Positions 35,365 through 43,071 of a stretch of DNA of 64,000 nt are shown one piece after another. The DNA lies in assembly GCA_903851365.1 (NCBI GenBank), contig CAINOB010000103.1:124001-188000 (forward strand), in the 5' to 3' direction. The position numbers and the translations under genes are program-made. Position 1 is the stretch's first letter, and the number at the start of each line of letters is the position of its first letter. The DNA is from an uncultured Bacteroidota bacterium (GTDB lineage Bacteria > Bacteroidota > Bacteroidia > Bacteroidales > UBA12481). The notes beneath the pieces were generated by a model. The model made no database searches. It saw nothing but the letters and a program-made list of their open reading frames with translations, and was not told the origin of the DNA.

Positions 35365-36117
35365 CATGATTTTGTTCTGGTGGGTTACCGGAGTGTTGAT
35401 GGTTCGGTTAAGCTGAAGTCAAAAACGATTAAAAAGGCTGTAAAGGGAATAAATAATTCTTTATTAAGTGCCAGCTTTGGAACAAGAGTGGCATTGTTTT
35501 ACGGGTACCGGTATCCGGCGGCGATTGCCAGATCTGTGATGGTTGGGGTAAATCCACCGGGTCATTTTATTTGGTGGCCTGATCAGACTGAAAAAATTAT
35601 CGATAAATATGATTTAATACTGAAAGGCACTCATGAAGCCGCAGCAAGAATATCTATAAAAGAATCAATTGCGGTTAGTTTTAGCAAAATCCCCAAACGA
35701 TGGACCCTTTTCAGGCTGGATGCCGGAAAAATTAAGGCAACATCTTTTGTGCTTCTATACATTAAGCAAGGTGCGGTTATGGTTTTTGAAGCGTACAGTA
35801 GGGCTGCAATTAATGCTGATTACAGCGGATTAGATTTGATGCAACTGGCAGATGATTATCTGGTTCCGGGTATGTTTACCTGGGGTGATCTGTTTAATAA
35901 AGGAGCAAGCGCCGATGCCAATCCAAGTTTAAATTATAAAGAACTTCTAAAACCCGAAAAATACGCGATTGGTGCACCTCTTTCGTTTTTAATCTGGGGT
36001 GGAGGCGAATATTGGCCGAAAATGCCAAATGCAAAACAGATTATTCTGGAAGATATGGCGCACGTTGATGATTTGATGAATTTACAAAAGGACTTTACCT
36101 TGTCGTTTTTATCATGA
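35365..36117 (+). pseudogene. Alpha/beta-hydrolase remnant with missing N-terminus and internal deletion
   Basis: The frame opens with DFVLVGYRSVDGSVKLKSK, which resembles an internal segment of TAP-like alpha/beta hydrolases (normally DFVLVGYRGVDGS), with no signal peptide or oxyanion-hole strand before it. After about 25 residues (KAVKGINNSLL) the sequence jumps to the nucleophile elbow SASFGTRVALFYGYRYP, where relatives carry roughly 45-50 more residues. The rest, including the PPGHFIWWPD cap and the C-terminal catalytic region (QIILEDMAHVDDL), is intact. A GTG at 35380 could start a 245-residue product, but such a protein would lack half the fold. Relative lengths are from memory and need an alignment. 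Confidence 0.65.
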
Positions 36118-36161
36118 GCCTCTTAAAATGAAGAAAACTGAAACCCCATAAATATCAAAAT

Positions 36162-36554
36162 ATGTTAAAGAAAATCATGATTATGGTGGGAGGTTTCCTG
36201 TCCCTGGCATGGGGAACCGCACATCTGATTCCTACCGCTTCAGTGGCCAAAGGGTTCGGGAACATATCCCTGGACAACACCCGGATAATTACCATGGAAT
36301 GGATGAATGAAGGATTCACATTAATCTTCCTCGGGCTTTTGGTGATTGTGGTTACTTTGGTTAATGGCAGCTTTGGCAAAACCGCCAGGGTGGTTTATCT
36401 TCTCACATTCATCATGCTTGAAGCCATGTCGGTCCTATCGCTTTTCACTGGTTTCAGGGTCGATTTTTTACCCTATAAATTGTGTCCACTGATTTTCACG
36501 ATCTCCGGATTATTGATTTTGCAGGGATTCTTCTTTAATCGAAAATCAAGCTAA
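36162..36554 (+). CDS. Small four-TM membrane protein
   Basis: A 130-residue membrane protein with four hydrophobic segments (about 4-25, 48-68, 75-95, 105-123). I do not recognise the family. It follows the hydrolase remnant after 44 bases and precedes a second gene remnant, so it lies in a stretch that seems to be losing genes. It keeps a full frame, an ATG and a charged C-terminus (FNRKSS), and looks intact. Confidence 0.6.
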   Translation: MLKKIMIMVGGFLSLAWGTAHLIPTASVAKGFGNISLDNTRIITMEWMNEGFTLIFLGLLVIVVTLVNGSFGKTARVVYLLTFIMLEAMSVLSLFTGFRVDFLPYKLCPLIFTISGLLILQGFFFNRKSS

Positions 36555-36570
36555 GAAACCTTAAGGAACT

Positions 36571-36733
36571 GCTGGATATTCGGTTGATGTATTCTTGTTT
36601 CTCGGCTTGATTTACAGCTTTTCTGAAAATCCCGGTCAGGGTTTATTATCCTCTGATATCGGTGATAACCCTCATTGCTTTAATTGTTATATTCGAAGAT
36701 AAAATGATATTATGGTTGAGAAAGGTTCACTAA
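36571..36733 (+). pseudogene. Frameshifted remnant of a membrane protein
   Basis: Reading from 36571 gives AGYSVDVFLFLGLIYSF, then a one-base shift near 36622 continues as LKIPVRVYYPLISVITLIALIVIF and ends EDKMILWLRKVH with a TAA at 36731. Both halves are strongly hydrophobic and join into a plausible pair of TM helices, so this is probably the 3' end of a decayed membrane gene. It overlaps the start of the next gene by 22 bases. Family not identified. Confidence 0.45.
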
Positions 36734-37473
36734 TAAAGCTTTACAGGTTTGGGGGTATAGCTGCCCTGATTATTGTCCTGATCTACCTGATCGAAATGGT
36801 TGTTGTCATTACCAAAGGGATTCCTCCAAAAACAGTAGACGCAATATTCGCTCTTTTTCAGGCCAATCGGTATCTCGGCCTCCTTCAACTTTTTGTGCTG
36901 GATATCATTGCCGTCTTCCTGCACGCCCCGATTTTTATGGCGCTTTGCTTCGCATTGCGAAAAGTGGACAGATCCTTGATCTCCCTGCTATTTGCGCTGA
37001 TATTTGCCTTCATCGGAATGGCAGTATATTTTGCATCAAATACGGTTTTTTCCATGCTGTATTTCAGCGATCAGTTTGCAAATGCCGTAAGCGAATTGCA
37101 GAGGGTACAAATTTCCACGTCTGCCCAATCCATGATGAGCTCCTTCATTTTCAACAGCACAGGCACATTCATGGCCTTTAACCTGTATGCTTTGGCCGGA
37201 TTGTTGGTTTCATTAATCATGCTCAGGAGTGCTGAATTCAGTAAGCTAACCGCATGGTCTGGCATTTTAGGCAATGCAATTCAATTTGCACCTCCCCTTG
37301 GAATCGGGCCAGCTGTGTATTTTAAATTCATTTCTCCAGGACAAATTGCAGTCGGCGGAATCTTTTTGATGGTGTGGTATGTCCTTATGTTTTCAGATTT
37401 CAATAAGATCATTAAGCTAGAAAATAGTCTTCCGTTTAACCCTGACAACAACTATCAAAGAAATAAAAAATGA
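36712..37473 (+). CDS. Multi-TM membrane protein resembling DUF4386
   Basis: A 253-residue integral membrane protein with about six TM segments. The arrangement (RFGGIAALIIVLIYLIEMV, long second helix, then YFASNTVFSMLYFSDQFANA and a C-terminal pair ending VWYVLMFSDF) resembles the DUF4386 family, whose function is unknown. It is homologous along its length to the protein encoded at 37989-38591, which lacks a segment before the last helix, so the two are an old duplication. It starts within the tail of a decayed gene. Confidence 0.6.
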   Translation: MVEKGSLIKLYRFGGIAALIIVLIYLIEMVVVITKGIPPKTVDAIFALFQANRYLGLLQLFVLDIIAVFLHAPIFMALCFALRKVDRSLISLLFALIFAFIGMAVYFASNTVFSMLYFSDQFANAVSELQRVQISTSAQSMMSSFIFNSTGTFMAFNLYALAGLLVSLIMLRSAEFSKLTAWSGILGNAIQFAPPLGIGPAVYFKFISPGQIAVGGIFLMVWYVLMFSDFNKIIKLENSLPFNPDNNYQRNKK

Positions 37474-37498
37474 TTAATCGCAAACTTAACCTGGAACA

Positions 37499-37933
37499 AT
37501 GAAAACCGAAAAAGTGAACAAGGGAGCAATCCTGTCAACCCTGTGGATTTTTGCAACTCTGAACTATCTCTATTGCGATCTGATGGGGTTCATGGATGCC
37601 GGTATGCTCAAGCAATACCTGACCGGGACCGTCAACGGAATGGAAATAAACAGGGAATTCCTGCTGGGTGCTGCGATTTTAATAGAGATTCCGATTTCCC
37701 TGGTGTTATTGTCTAGAGTATTGAACCATCGGGCCTGCCGCTGGGCAAATATTATTGCCGGCTTAGTCATGACGGTCGTTCAGTCGGCAACCTTAATTAT
37801 TGGAACCCCAACTAGCTATTACCTATTCTTCAGCATTATAGAAATCGCGACCACCATTTTCATCTTCTGGTATGCCCTAAATTGGAAGCCTGTAATTAAA
37901 TTACCCGGAGGCGAAAATTTGGACCCAAACTAA
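37499..37933 (+). CDS. DUF6326-like four-TM membrane protein
   Basis: A 144-residue membrane protein with four TM segments; STLWIFATLNYLYCDLMGFMD and the second half (ILIEIPISLVLLSRVLNHRACRWANIIAG) fit the DUF6326 family of small membrane proteins of unknown function. It lies between the two DUF4386-like paralogues, same strand, 25 bases after the first. The codons are intact. No functional context is evident beyond co-location with other small membrane genes. Confidence 0.6.
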   Translation: MKTEKVNKGAILSTLWIFATLNYLYCDLMGFMDAGMLKQYLTGTVNGMEINREFLLGAAILIEIPISLVLLSRVLNHRACRWANIIAGLVMTVVQSATLIIGTPTSYYLFFSIIEIATTIFIFWYALNWKPVIKLPGGENLDPN

Positions 37934-37988
37934 AAGCTATCAATATGGAAATCAAATAAAATGGCGCAGAAATATGGATAAATAGACT

Positions 37989-38591
37989 TTGGAAACATTT
38001 GAAGGCCGTTGGAAAAGTCTTCATATAATTGCGGGGATCGCAGCCATGGCAATTGCCCTATTGCTTCTTGGCGAGGTTTATGTGTATTCTGTTATACCAA
38101 ATCCATTGACAACAAACGGATACTTGGATTTATTTTTAAAAAATCCGCTGTTTGGACTCTTGCATTTCGACCTTTTGGGTATGATTTCCTATCTATTATT
38201 CATCCCTTTTGCCCTGTCGCTCTATATGGTGCTAAAGGAAAAAGACGAATACCTTACGCTCATTGCAACCGTTTTGTTCTTTGTTGGAATTGCAGTCTTC
38301 TATGCAACCAATACCAACTTTTCCATGCTTTCACTTAGTAAACAATATGCACTTGCCGAAACAGATATGGAAAGGACGATGTTACTGGCATCTTTTCAAA
38401 CAATGGTTACTTTGTTTAAGGTGCAAGCTTTTATGCTTAGTTATATTATTGTTTCAACTGCCTGGCTTTTGATTGGTTTTGCTATTGCCTTTTATTTTGC
38501 AGCTATTGTGTTTTTGTTTATTTGGGTTTTATTCACCGGCCGGAAACTTGTTTATATTGGAATCAGTTCGGATACTATTTGGAAACAATAG
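37989..38591 (+). CDS. Shortened paralogue of the DUF4386-like protein
   Basis: A 200-residue membrane protein related to the product of 36712-37473: compare GIAAMAIALLLLGEVYVY, VGIAVFYATNTNFSMLSLSKQYALA and the C-terminal IVFLFIWVLFTGR with the equivalent parts of that protein. About 45 residues between the fifth and sixth helices are missing, so it may be non-functional. It appears to start with TTG at 37989; no ATG is in frame nearby, which also hints at decay. Only a six-codon frame (37961) precedes it. Confidence 0.5.
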   Translation: METFEGRWKSLHIIAGIAAMAIALLLLGEVYVYSVIPNPLTTNGYLDLFLKNPLFGLLHFDLLGMISYLLFIPFALSLYMVLKEKDEYLTLIATVLFFVGIAVFYATNTNFSMLSLSKQYALAETDMERTMLLASFQTMVTLFKVQAFMLSYIIVSTAWLLIGFAIAFYFAAIVFLFIWVLFTGRKLVYIGISSDTIWKQ

Positions 38592-38629
38592 CTTAACAGT
38601 ATGTTTACCTTATACTGCCTTTTGGGCAT

Positions 38630-38637
38630 TAGCTTTG
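38630..38637 (+). promoter_or_regulatory. -7 box for the purple-acid-phosphatase-like gene
   Basis: TAGCTTTG matches TAnnTTTG, 25 bases before the ATG at 38662. A TTAAC core lies at 38593-38597, similar to those before the TonB receptor. Confidence 0.5.
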
Positions 38638-38661
38638 CCTTAAAAGAAAAGCCCCGGCAAA

Positions 38662-40302
38662 ATGAAAATAAAATTGTTATCCCTGAGTCTGTTCGCAGCG
38701 GTCATAGGTTTATTACCCGTTGCCGTCACCGCACAGGTTGTTGCACCCCAAGTCCACTCCTCGGTATCCTTACATAAGCCTGATTCACTGCTTAGAATTG
38801 CCAATGCGAAATCAGAAATTGACTATTCCATACCATCCTTTACTTTGTTAAAAATGGCAATAGTTGCTGCCAATACTGATTCAGCAGTAAACGGATCCGA
38901 CCTTCTTGCCAATGCCCTCAATCACCTTAAGGCAAAGGAAACACCCTTCAGTATTGTTGTCAATATTTATGAGGACCCTGCTACTGAAATGGCCTTCACA
39001 TGGTTTACTAATGAAGGGGTTGAAACCGGGAATGTCGAGATTGTAAAAGGTAAAAATATCGATCCTGAACATTTTTCAAAACCCTTGAAAAGTGCCAGTT
39101 CGATCAATACCTCCGTACATGATCTGAATTACTGCACAAAGGCGAATGCGCTCTCGAGCCTTGCCGGGATTGCCGACAACGGTAAAAAGAATTACGTGAG
39201 CCATAAAGCAATTGTCACCGGTCTGATACCCAATACTACTTACTCTTTCAGGGTTGGCACTGAAGGGCACTGGAGTGATACCGGAACATTTAAAACAGCT
39301 GCTGGCGAGGGCAAAGGATTTTCATTCATTTATACCACTGATCCGCAAGCCAACACGGTTGAAATGTTCGACATTTCTCAAAAAACTACACATGCCGCCT
39401 TTCAGAAGTATCCGGAAGCGAATTTCTGGCTAAACTGTGGTGACCTGGTTCAGACGAATGGAAAAAACAACGCTGAATGGGAATGGGAACAACTTTTCCA
39501 GACCCAACAGGACTTGTTCCTTCACAGGCCTTTTACACCAGTGTTGGGGAACCACGATAAATCAGAGAACCGAAACTTCACTAACCATTTTAATACGGAT
39601 GCCACTGCTTTTGATGCCGCCCTCTCAACCTCTCCTGGTAGTGTTTATTCATTTGTTTATGGCAATGCACTCTTTCTTGCCTTCAGTTTCGAGGATTACG
39701 ACAAACCGGGTTATCTCGAAGCCCTTGCAAAATGGATGAGAAGCCAGGTTGAAGCCCATAAAGACCTTAAATGGAGGATAGCCTTTTACCACAAGACAAT
39801 TTATACCGGGTCTACCAGTCACCACGATGATAAAGACAGTAAAACAATTCGTGACCGGATTGCCCCGCTCATGGATAGTCTGAAAATTGATCTGGCACTT
39901 CAGGGGCATGATCATATTTATGAAGTGATCGGACCGGTAAAAAACAATAAGATTGTTCCGGGTTCAGTCAAGAATCAGATGCATGTTCAAGTGGATCCGC
40001 GTGAAAATCTCACCGGTTTAATGAAAGGAACATTTGATCTCAGGCAAGGAACCCTTTTCTTCCTCAATAACTCCTCTGGAAAGAAAAAATATGAACCTTC
40101 TGCCAAGGTTCAAATGGACAACACAGAAGCTGATCTCGGCGTTTCAGATTATTACAGTTTATTTTCAGGCCGATTTGGTCAGACCGGCCGGCCAACCTTC
40201 AGTAATATCAGCGTAAAAGGAAATCAAATTGCCATAACAACGTATGAAGTAAGTGATACCGGAGAGGCCAAACTGCTTGATGAAATAAAACTTGTCAAAT
40301 GA
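38662..40302 (+). CDS. Purple-acid-phosphatase-like metallophosphatase
   Basis: A 546-residue exported enzyme: signal peptide to about VTAQ (residue 25), an N-terminal fibronectin-III-like domain as in purple acid phosphatases (ATEMAFTWFTNEGVETGNVE, ITGLIPNTTYSFRVGTEG-like strand pattern), then the metal motifs TTDPQA, LNCGDLVQ, PVLGNHDKS, FYHKTIY and GHDHIYE, and a C-terminal beta region. It probably liberates phosphate from organic esters in the periplasm or outside. It is separated from the TRAP-like phosphatase by a region of membrane genes and pseudogenes; its own promoter box is visible. tRNA-Pro follows. Confidence 0.85.
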   Translation: MKIKLLSLSLFAAVIGLLPVAVTAQVVAPQVHSSVSLHKPDSLLRIANAKSEIDYSIPSFTLLKMAIVAANTDSAVNGSDLLANALNHLKAKETPFSIVVNIYEDPATEMAFTWFTNEGVETGNVEIVKGKNIDPEHFSKPLKSASSINTSVHDLNYCTKANALSSLAGIADNGKKNYVSHKAIVTGLIPNTTYSFRVGTEGHWSDTGTFKTAAGEGKGFSFIYTTDPQANTVEMFDISQKTTHAAFQKYPEANFWLNCGDLVQTNGKNNAEWEWEQLFQTQQDLFLHRPFTPVLGNHDKSENRNFTNHFNTDATAFDAALSTSPGSVYSFVYGNALFLAFSFEDYDKPGYLEALAKWMRSQVEAHKDLKWRIAFYHKTIYTGSTSHHDDKDSKTIRDRIAPLMDSLKIDLALQGHDHIYEVIGPVKNNKIVPGSVKNQMHVQVDPRENLTGLMKGTFDLRQGTLFFLNNSSGKKKYEPSAKVQMDNTEADLGVSDYYSLFSGRFGQTGRPTFSNISVKGNQIAITTYEVSDTGEAKLLDEIKLVK

Positions 40303-40331
40303 AAATGGAACACTGGTAGGATAACTTTTAC

Positions 40332-40361
40332 TTGTTTGTTGAGGAAAAATAACTATCTTCG
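40332..40361 (+). promoter_or_regulatory. Promoter of tRNA-Pro
   Basis: TTG at 40332-40334 and TATCTTCG at 40354-40361 (one mismatch to TAnnTTTG) are 19 bases apart, 28 bases before the tRNA. Confidence 0.45.
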
Positions 40362-40389
40362 CGGCTCGTTCATTTATAAGTAAACTCCT

Positions 40390-40463
40390 CGGGGTATAGC
40401 GCAGTCCGGTAGCGCACCTGGTTTGGGACCAGGGGGTCGCAGGTTCGAATCCTGCTACCCCGA
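40390..40463 (+). tRNA. tRNA-Pro (anticodon TGG)
   Basis: A 74-nt tRNA. Acceptor arms cggggta (40390-40396) and taccccg (40456-40462) pair fully; D stem gcgc; anticodon stem cctgg/ccagg around loop TTTGGGA with anticodon TGG; T arm gcaggttcgaatcctgc. CCA is not encoded. A strong terminator follows 11 bases on. Confidence 0.97.
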
Positions 40464-40474
40464 CAGAAAACGAA

Positions 40475-40512
40475 AACCTGACAGCTTTTTAAAAGCTGTC
40501 AGGTTTTTTTTT
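40475..40512. terminator. Bidirectional terminator between tRNA-Pro and mlaD
   Basis: Perfect 14-bp stem, aacctgacagcttt (40475-40488) and its complement at 40492-40505, with a three-base loop, followed by a T-run on the plus strand. On the minus strand the stem is followed by TTTTCG, so it can serve mlaD as well. Confidence 0.92.
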
Positions 40513-40540
40513 GCTTCCTGCTTCCTGCCGACTGCCAACT
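40513..40540. repeat. Heptamer tandem repeat between terminator and mlaD
   Basis: Four 7-bp units (gcttcct, gcttcct, gccgact, gccaact) end where the minus-strand mlaD stop codon lies (40539-40541). Confidence 0.8.
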
Positions 40541-41495
40541 ACTTTTTCTTTTTAAAGTATCCCCGGAGCAGGAAATTGTGCTGCAGGGCTTCCAGATCCT
40601 CATTCAGCTTTTGCGTGCTGCTCTCCAGATTCTTTATCGTGGATTTTATATCGGTTGCCGCCGGCTGATCATGGAGCAATACCCCAACCGGAGTATTCGT
40701 ATTATTCAGATCGCCGGTTGCCAATTTTAAATTGGCGGTAATGCCTGACGCGGCTTTGGCAATATCTTTCAACTGGGCAACTGTGGCTTTTATTGAGTTA
40801 AACAAAGTGGTATCGGTAACCAGATTGTTTGTCAGACTGCCTTCCTGATTCATCTTTGCAGTGTAAATGGAGAGGGAGGCGGTAAGTTTCTCTGCATTTA
40901 GTGCAGCGCTTTTAAGTGTGGCAACGGTCAGGTTGACATTATCATACAGCGTTTCATCGGTCAAAAGTTTGCCCAGGGTTCCCTCACCTGCCAGAATTTT
41001 CTTGCTGATTTCCTTAAAATCTCCGGTAATGGCTACCAGATTTTTATTGTTTTCCTGGAGGGTTTTCATCATATCGTCAGTCGATAGTGTTTTCCCGATG
41101 GCAAGAGTATCCCCATTTTGGACTGGCAAAGCGGATTCCGACCCTTCATATATCACAATGATTTTATTCCCAATCAGTCCATCGGAAGCGATTTTTGCTT
41201 TTGCATCTTTACGGATATAAGTCCGGGCAGCCTGATCGATTTTCATACCGACCTTAACCTGGGATTTTTTACAGAAATTCAATGAACTAACCGTACCCAC
41301 TTTTACTCCGGAGAACCAGATATTATTACCAGCCTGCAAACCGCTCACCTCATCGAAAGTGGCGGAGATCTCGAACTTTTTAACGAAGCTGTTATGGAGA
41401 TTACCGATAGTCAAAATACCGGTCATCAGTATAATTAAACCAATGAATAAGAAAAGGCCAACGATGATACCTCTCCTTTTTATGGTTGATTTCAT
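40539..41495 (-). CDS. mlaD: MlaD-like MCE-domain lipid-transport protein
   Basis: A 318-residue periplasmic lipid-binding protein anchored by one TM helix (IIVGLFLFIGLIILMTGIL), followed by an MCE domain (FEISATFDEVSGLQAGNNIWFSGVKVGTV) and a helical C-terminal half that in MlaD-type proteins helps form the hexameric channel. It is the last gene of a leftward operon with MlaE (permease) and MlaF (ATPase). The expected role is phospholipid transfer between inner and outer membranes. No MlaB or MlaC gene is in the window. The C-terminus (YFKKKK) ends in a heptamer array. Confidence 0.87.
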   Translation of the reverse strand: MKSTIKRRGIIVGLFLFIGLIILMTGILTIGNLHNSFVKKFEISATFDEVSGLQAGNNIWFSGVKVGTVSSLNFCKKSQVKVGMKIDQAARTYIRKDAKAKIASDGLIGNKIIVIYEGSESALPVQNGDTLAIGKTLSTDDMMKTLQENNKNLVAITGDFKEISKKILAGEGTLGKLLTDETLYDNVNLTVATLKSAALNAEKLTASLSIYTAKMNQEGSLTNNLVTDTTLFNSIKATVAQLKDIAKAASGITANLKLATGDLNNTNTPVGVLLHDQPAATDIKSTIKNLESSTQKLNEDLEALQHNFLLRGYFKKKK

Positions 41496-41498
41496 ATC

Positions 41499-42272
41499 TT
41501 ATTGAATAAAGTTGTAATCATAAAAATCTTTCACGCGGCTGTCACTCTGGTCAAAAACTTCCGCAAAACTACCTAATCTGATGAAATTCCCATCCTGCAG
41601 CATCGCTATCCGGTTGCCGGTTGTTTTTGCACAGGTCAGATCGTGGGTAATAATTATGGAAGTGGTATTATACTTGCCTTGAACCTCATTGATCAGTTGG
41701 TTGATCTCCGTGCAGGTAATCGGGTCGAGACCGGCGGTGGGCTCGTCATACAGCAGGATCTCAGGCCGCAGGATCAGGGTTCGGGCAATTCCGATCCGTT
41801 TTATCTGCCCCCCCGAGAGATCAGCCGGCATCACATTGATTTTCTCTCGCAGGCCGACTGCATCCAGAACTTCCTCGACAGCCCTGAGAACTTCTTTTGT
41901 TGTCATGTGCTTGAAATTCCTGATCAGGGAGAATTCGAGATTTTCACGAATCGTCATACTATCGTACAAGGCGCTGCTCTGGAATATAAACCCCAGTCGC
42001 AGTCTGAGCTTTTGAAGTTCATTTACGGGTAATTTATCTACTTCCAGGCCAAGGACATTAACTATCCCTTCGTCGGGTTTTATTAAACCTGCGATAGTTT
42101 TTATCAGGACAGATTTTCCGCTTCCCGACCGGCCGAGAACCACAAAATTTTCCCCCTTATATACATCGAGATTAATGCCTTTTAATACAGATAAATCTCC
42201 AAAAGATACATTAAGGTTCCTGACTGAGATGACGATCTCCCTGGATTCTGCCTGTTGATTTTCGTTCTTCAT
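41499..42272 (-). CDS. mlaF: MlaF-type ABC transporter ATPase
   Basis: Cytoplasmic ATPase of about 257 residues energising the MlaE permease. Motifs: Walker A GRSGSGKSVLIK, Q-loop FIFQSSALYDS, signature DLSGGQIKRIGIARTL and Walker B ILLYDEPTAGLDP, then the H-loop ITHD. GGQIKR-type signatures are typical of MlaF/Mkl proteins. The ATG at 42272 (MKNENQQAESRE) is used; a longer frame to 42416 would overlap the MlaE gene and has an untypical Ser-rich start. Three bases separate it from mlaD. Confidence 0.9.
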   Translation of the reverse strand: MKNENQQAESREIVISVRNLNVSFGDLSVLKGINLDVYKGENFVVLGRSGSGKSVLIKTIAGLIKPDEGIVNVLGLEVDKLPVNELQKLRLRLGFIFQSSALYDSMTIRENLEFSLIRNFKHMTTKEVLRAVEEVLDAVGLREKINVMPADLSGGQIKRIGIARTLILRPEILLYDEPTAGLDPITCTEINQLINEVQGKYNTTSIIITHDLTCAKTTGNRIAMLQDGNFIRLGSFAEVFDQSDSRVKDFYDYNFIQ

Positions 42273-42282
42273 GGGTATATTT

Positions 42283-43071
42283 TTAAAGGCCATGAATCCA
42301 GTTAGTGATCTGAACAGCAACGAGCTCTTCAGCAAAAATGAGGAACATGGAGAAAACCACCGCCCGGTTCGCAGCTTTACCAACTCCCTGTGTTCCGTTG
42401 GTGGCGTTAAACCCACGGTAGCTGCCCACTATAGCGATGGTGAATCCGTAGAAGAATGACCTGATCACAGCCGACCATACATCAAGAAAACTCACTGATG
42501 AAAACGCACTTTGGAAATAGGTAGTCAGACTGGTCAGTTCATTAGCGTGGACATTAAAATAGGAACCCATCATACCCACGAAAGTGCAATACAGCATCAG
42601 GATCGGCAACATCACTGTGGTGGCAACCACCCTGGTGACAACCAGATATTTAAATGGATTGACGGCGGACATGTCCATCGCGTCAATTTGTTCAGTCACC
42701 TTCATGGATCCAAGTTCTGCACCGATATTCGAACCCACTTTACCAGCGGCAATTAAAGCGGTGACCAGAGGGCCGATCGCTCTGACAAAAGCAATACCGA
42801 TCAGGGAAGGAAGCCACGAGGCGGCACCGAACGAAACCAGCGGCGGACGTGATTGTTTAGTGAAAACGATGCCAATAACAAACCCGGTAAGTGATATCAG
42901 AAGGAGCGATTTAACACCGACCACATAACATTGATGAATGGTCTCCTTAAATTCAAAAGGCCTTCGAAAAAGTTCTTTGAAAAAACGGGTAATAAACCGA
43001 TGGATATTCAGGACATCCTGAAAAAAGGCATCAATTCTCCGGGTGAATACAAATTCTTTGGATCTCTTCAT
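42283..43071 (-). CDS. mlaE: MlaE-type ABC permease
   Basis: Inner-membrane permease of about 262 residues. The MlaE signature is clear: VGIVFTKQ, AFVRAIGPLVTALIAAGKVGSNIGAELGSMKVTEQIDAMDMSAVNPFKYLVVTRVVA with the EQIDAM coupling region, and a C-terminal GVGKAANRAVVFSMFLIFAEE. The start codon (43071) overlaps the stop of the symporter gene (ATGA); a longer frame from 43140 adds residues encoded in that gene and is unlikely. Forms a complex with MlaF and MlaD. Confidence 0.9.
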   Translation of the reverse strand: MKRSKEFVFTRRIDAFFQDVLNIHRFITRFFKELFRRPFEFKETIHQCYVVGVKSLLLISLTGFVIGIVFTKQSRPPLVSFGAASWLPSLIGIAFVRAIGPLVTALIAAGKVGSNIGAELGSMKVTEQIDAMDMSAVNPFKYLVVTRVVATTVMLPILMLYCTFVGMMGSYFNVHANELTSLTTYFQSAFSSVSFLDVWSAVIRSFFYGFTIAIVGSYRGFNATNGTQGVGKAANRAVVFSMFLIFAEELVAVQITNWIHGL

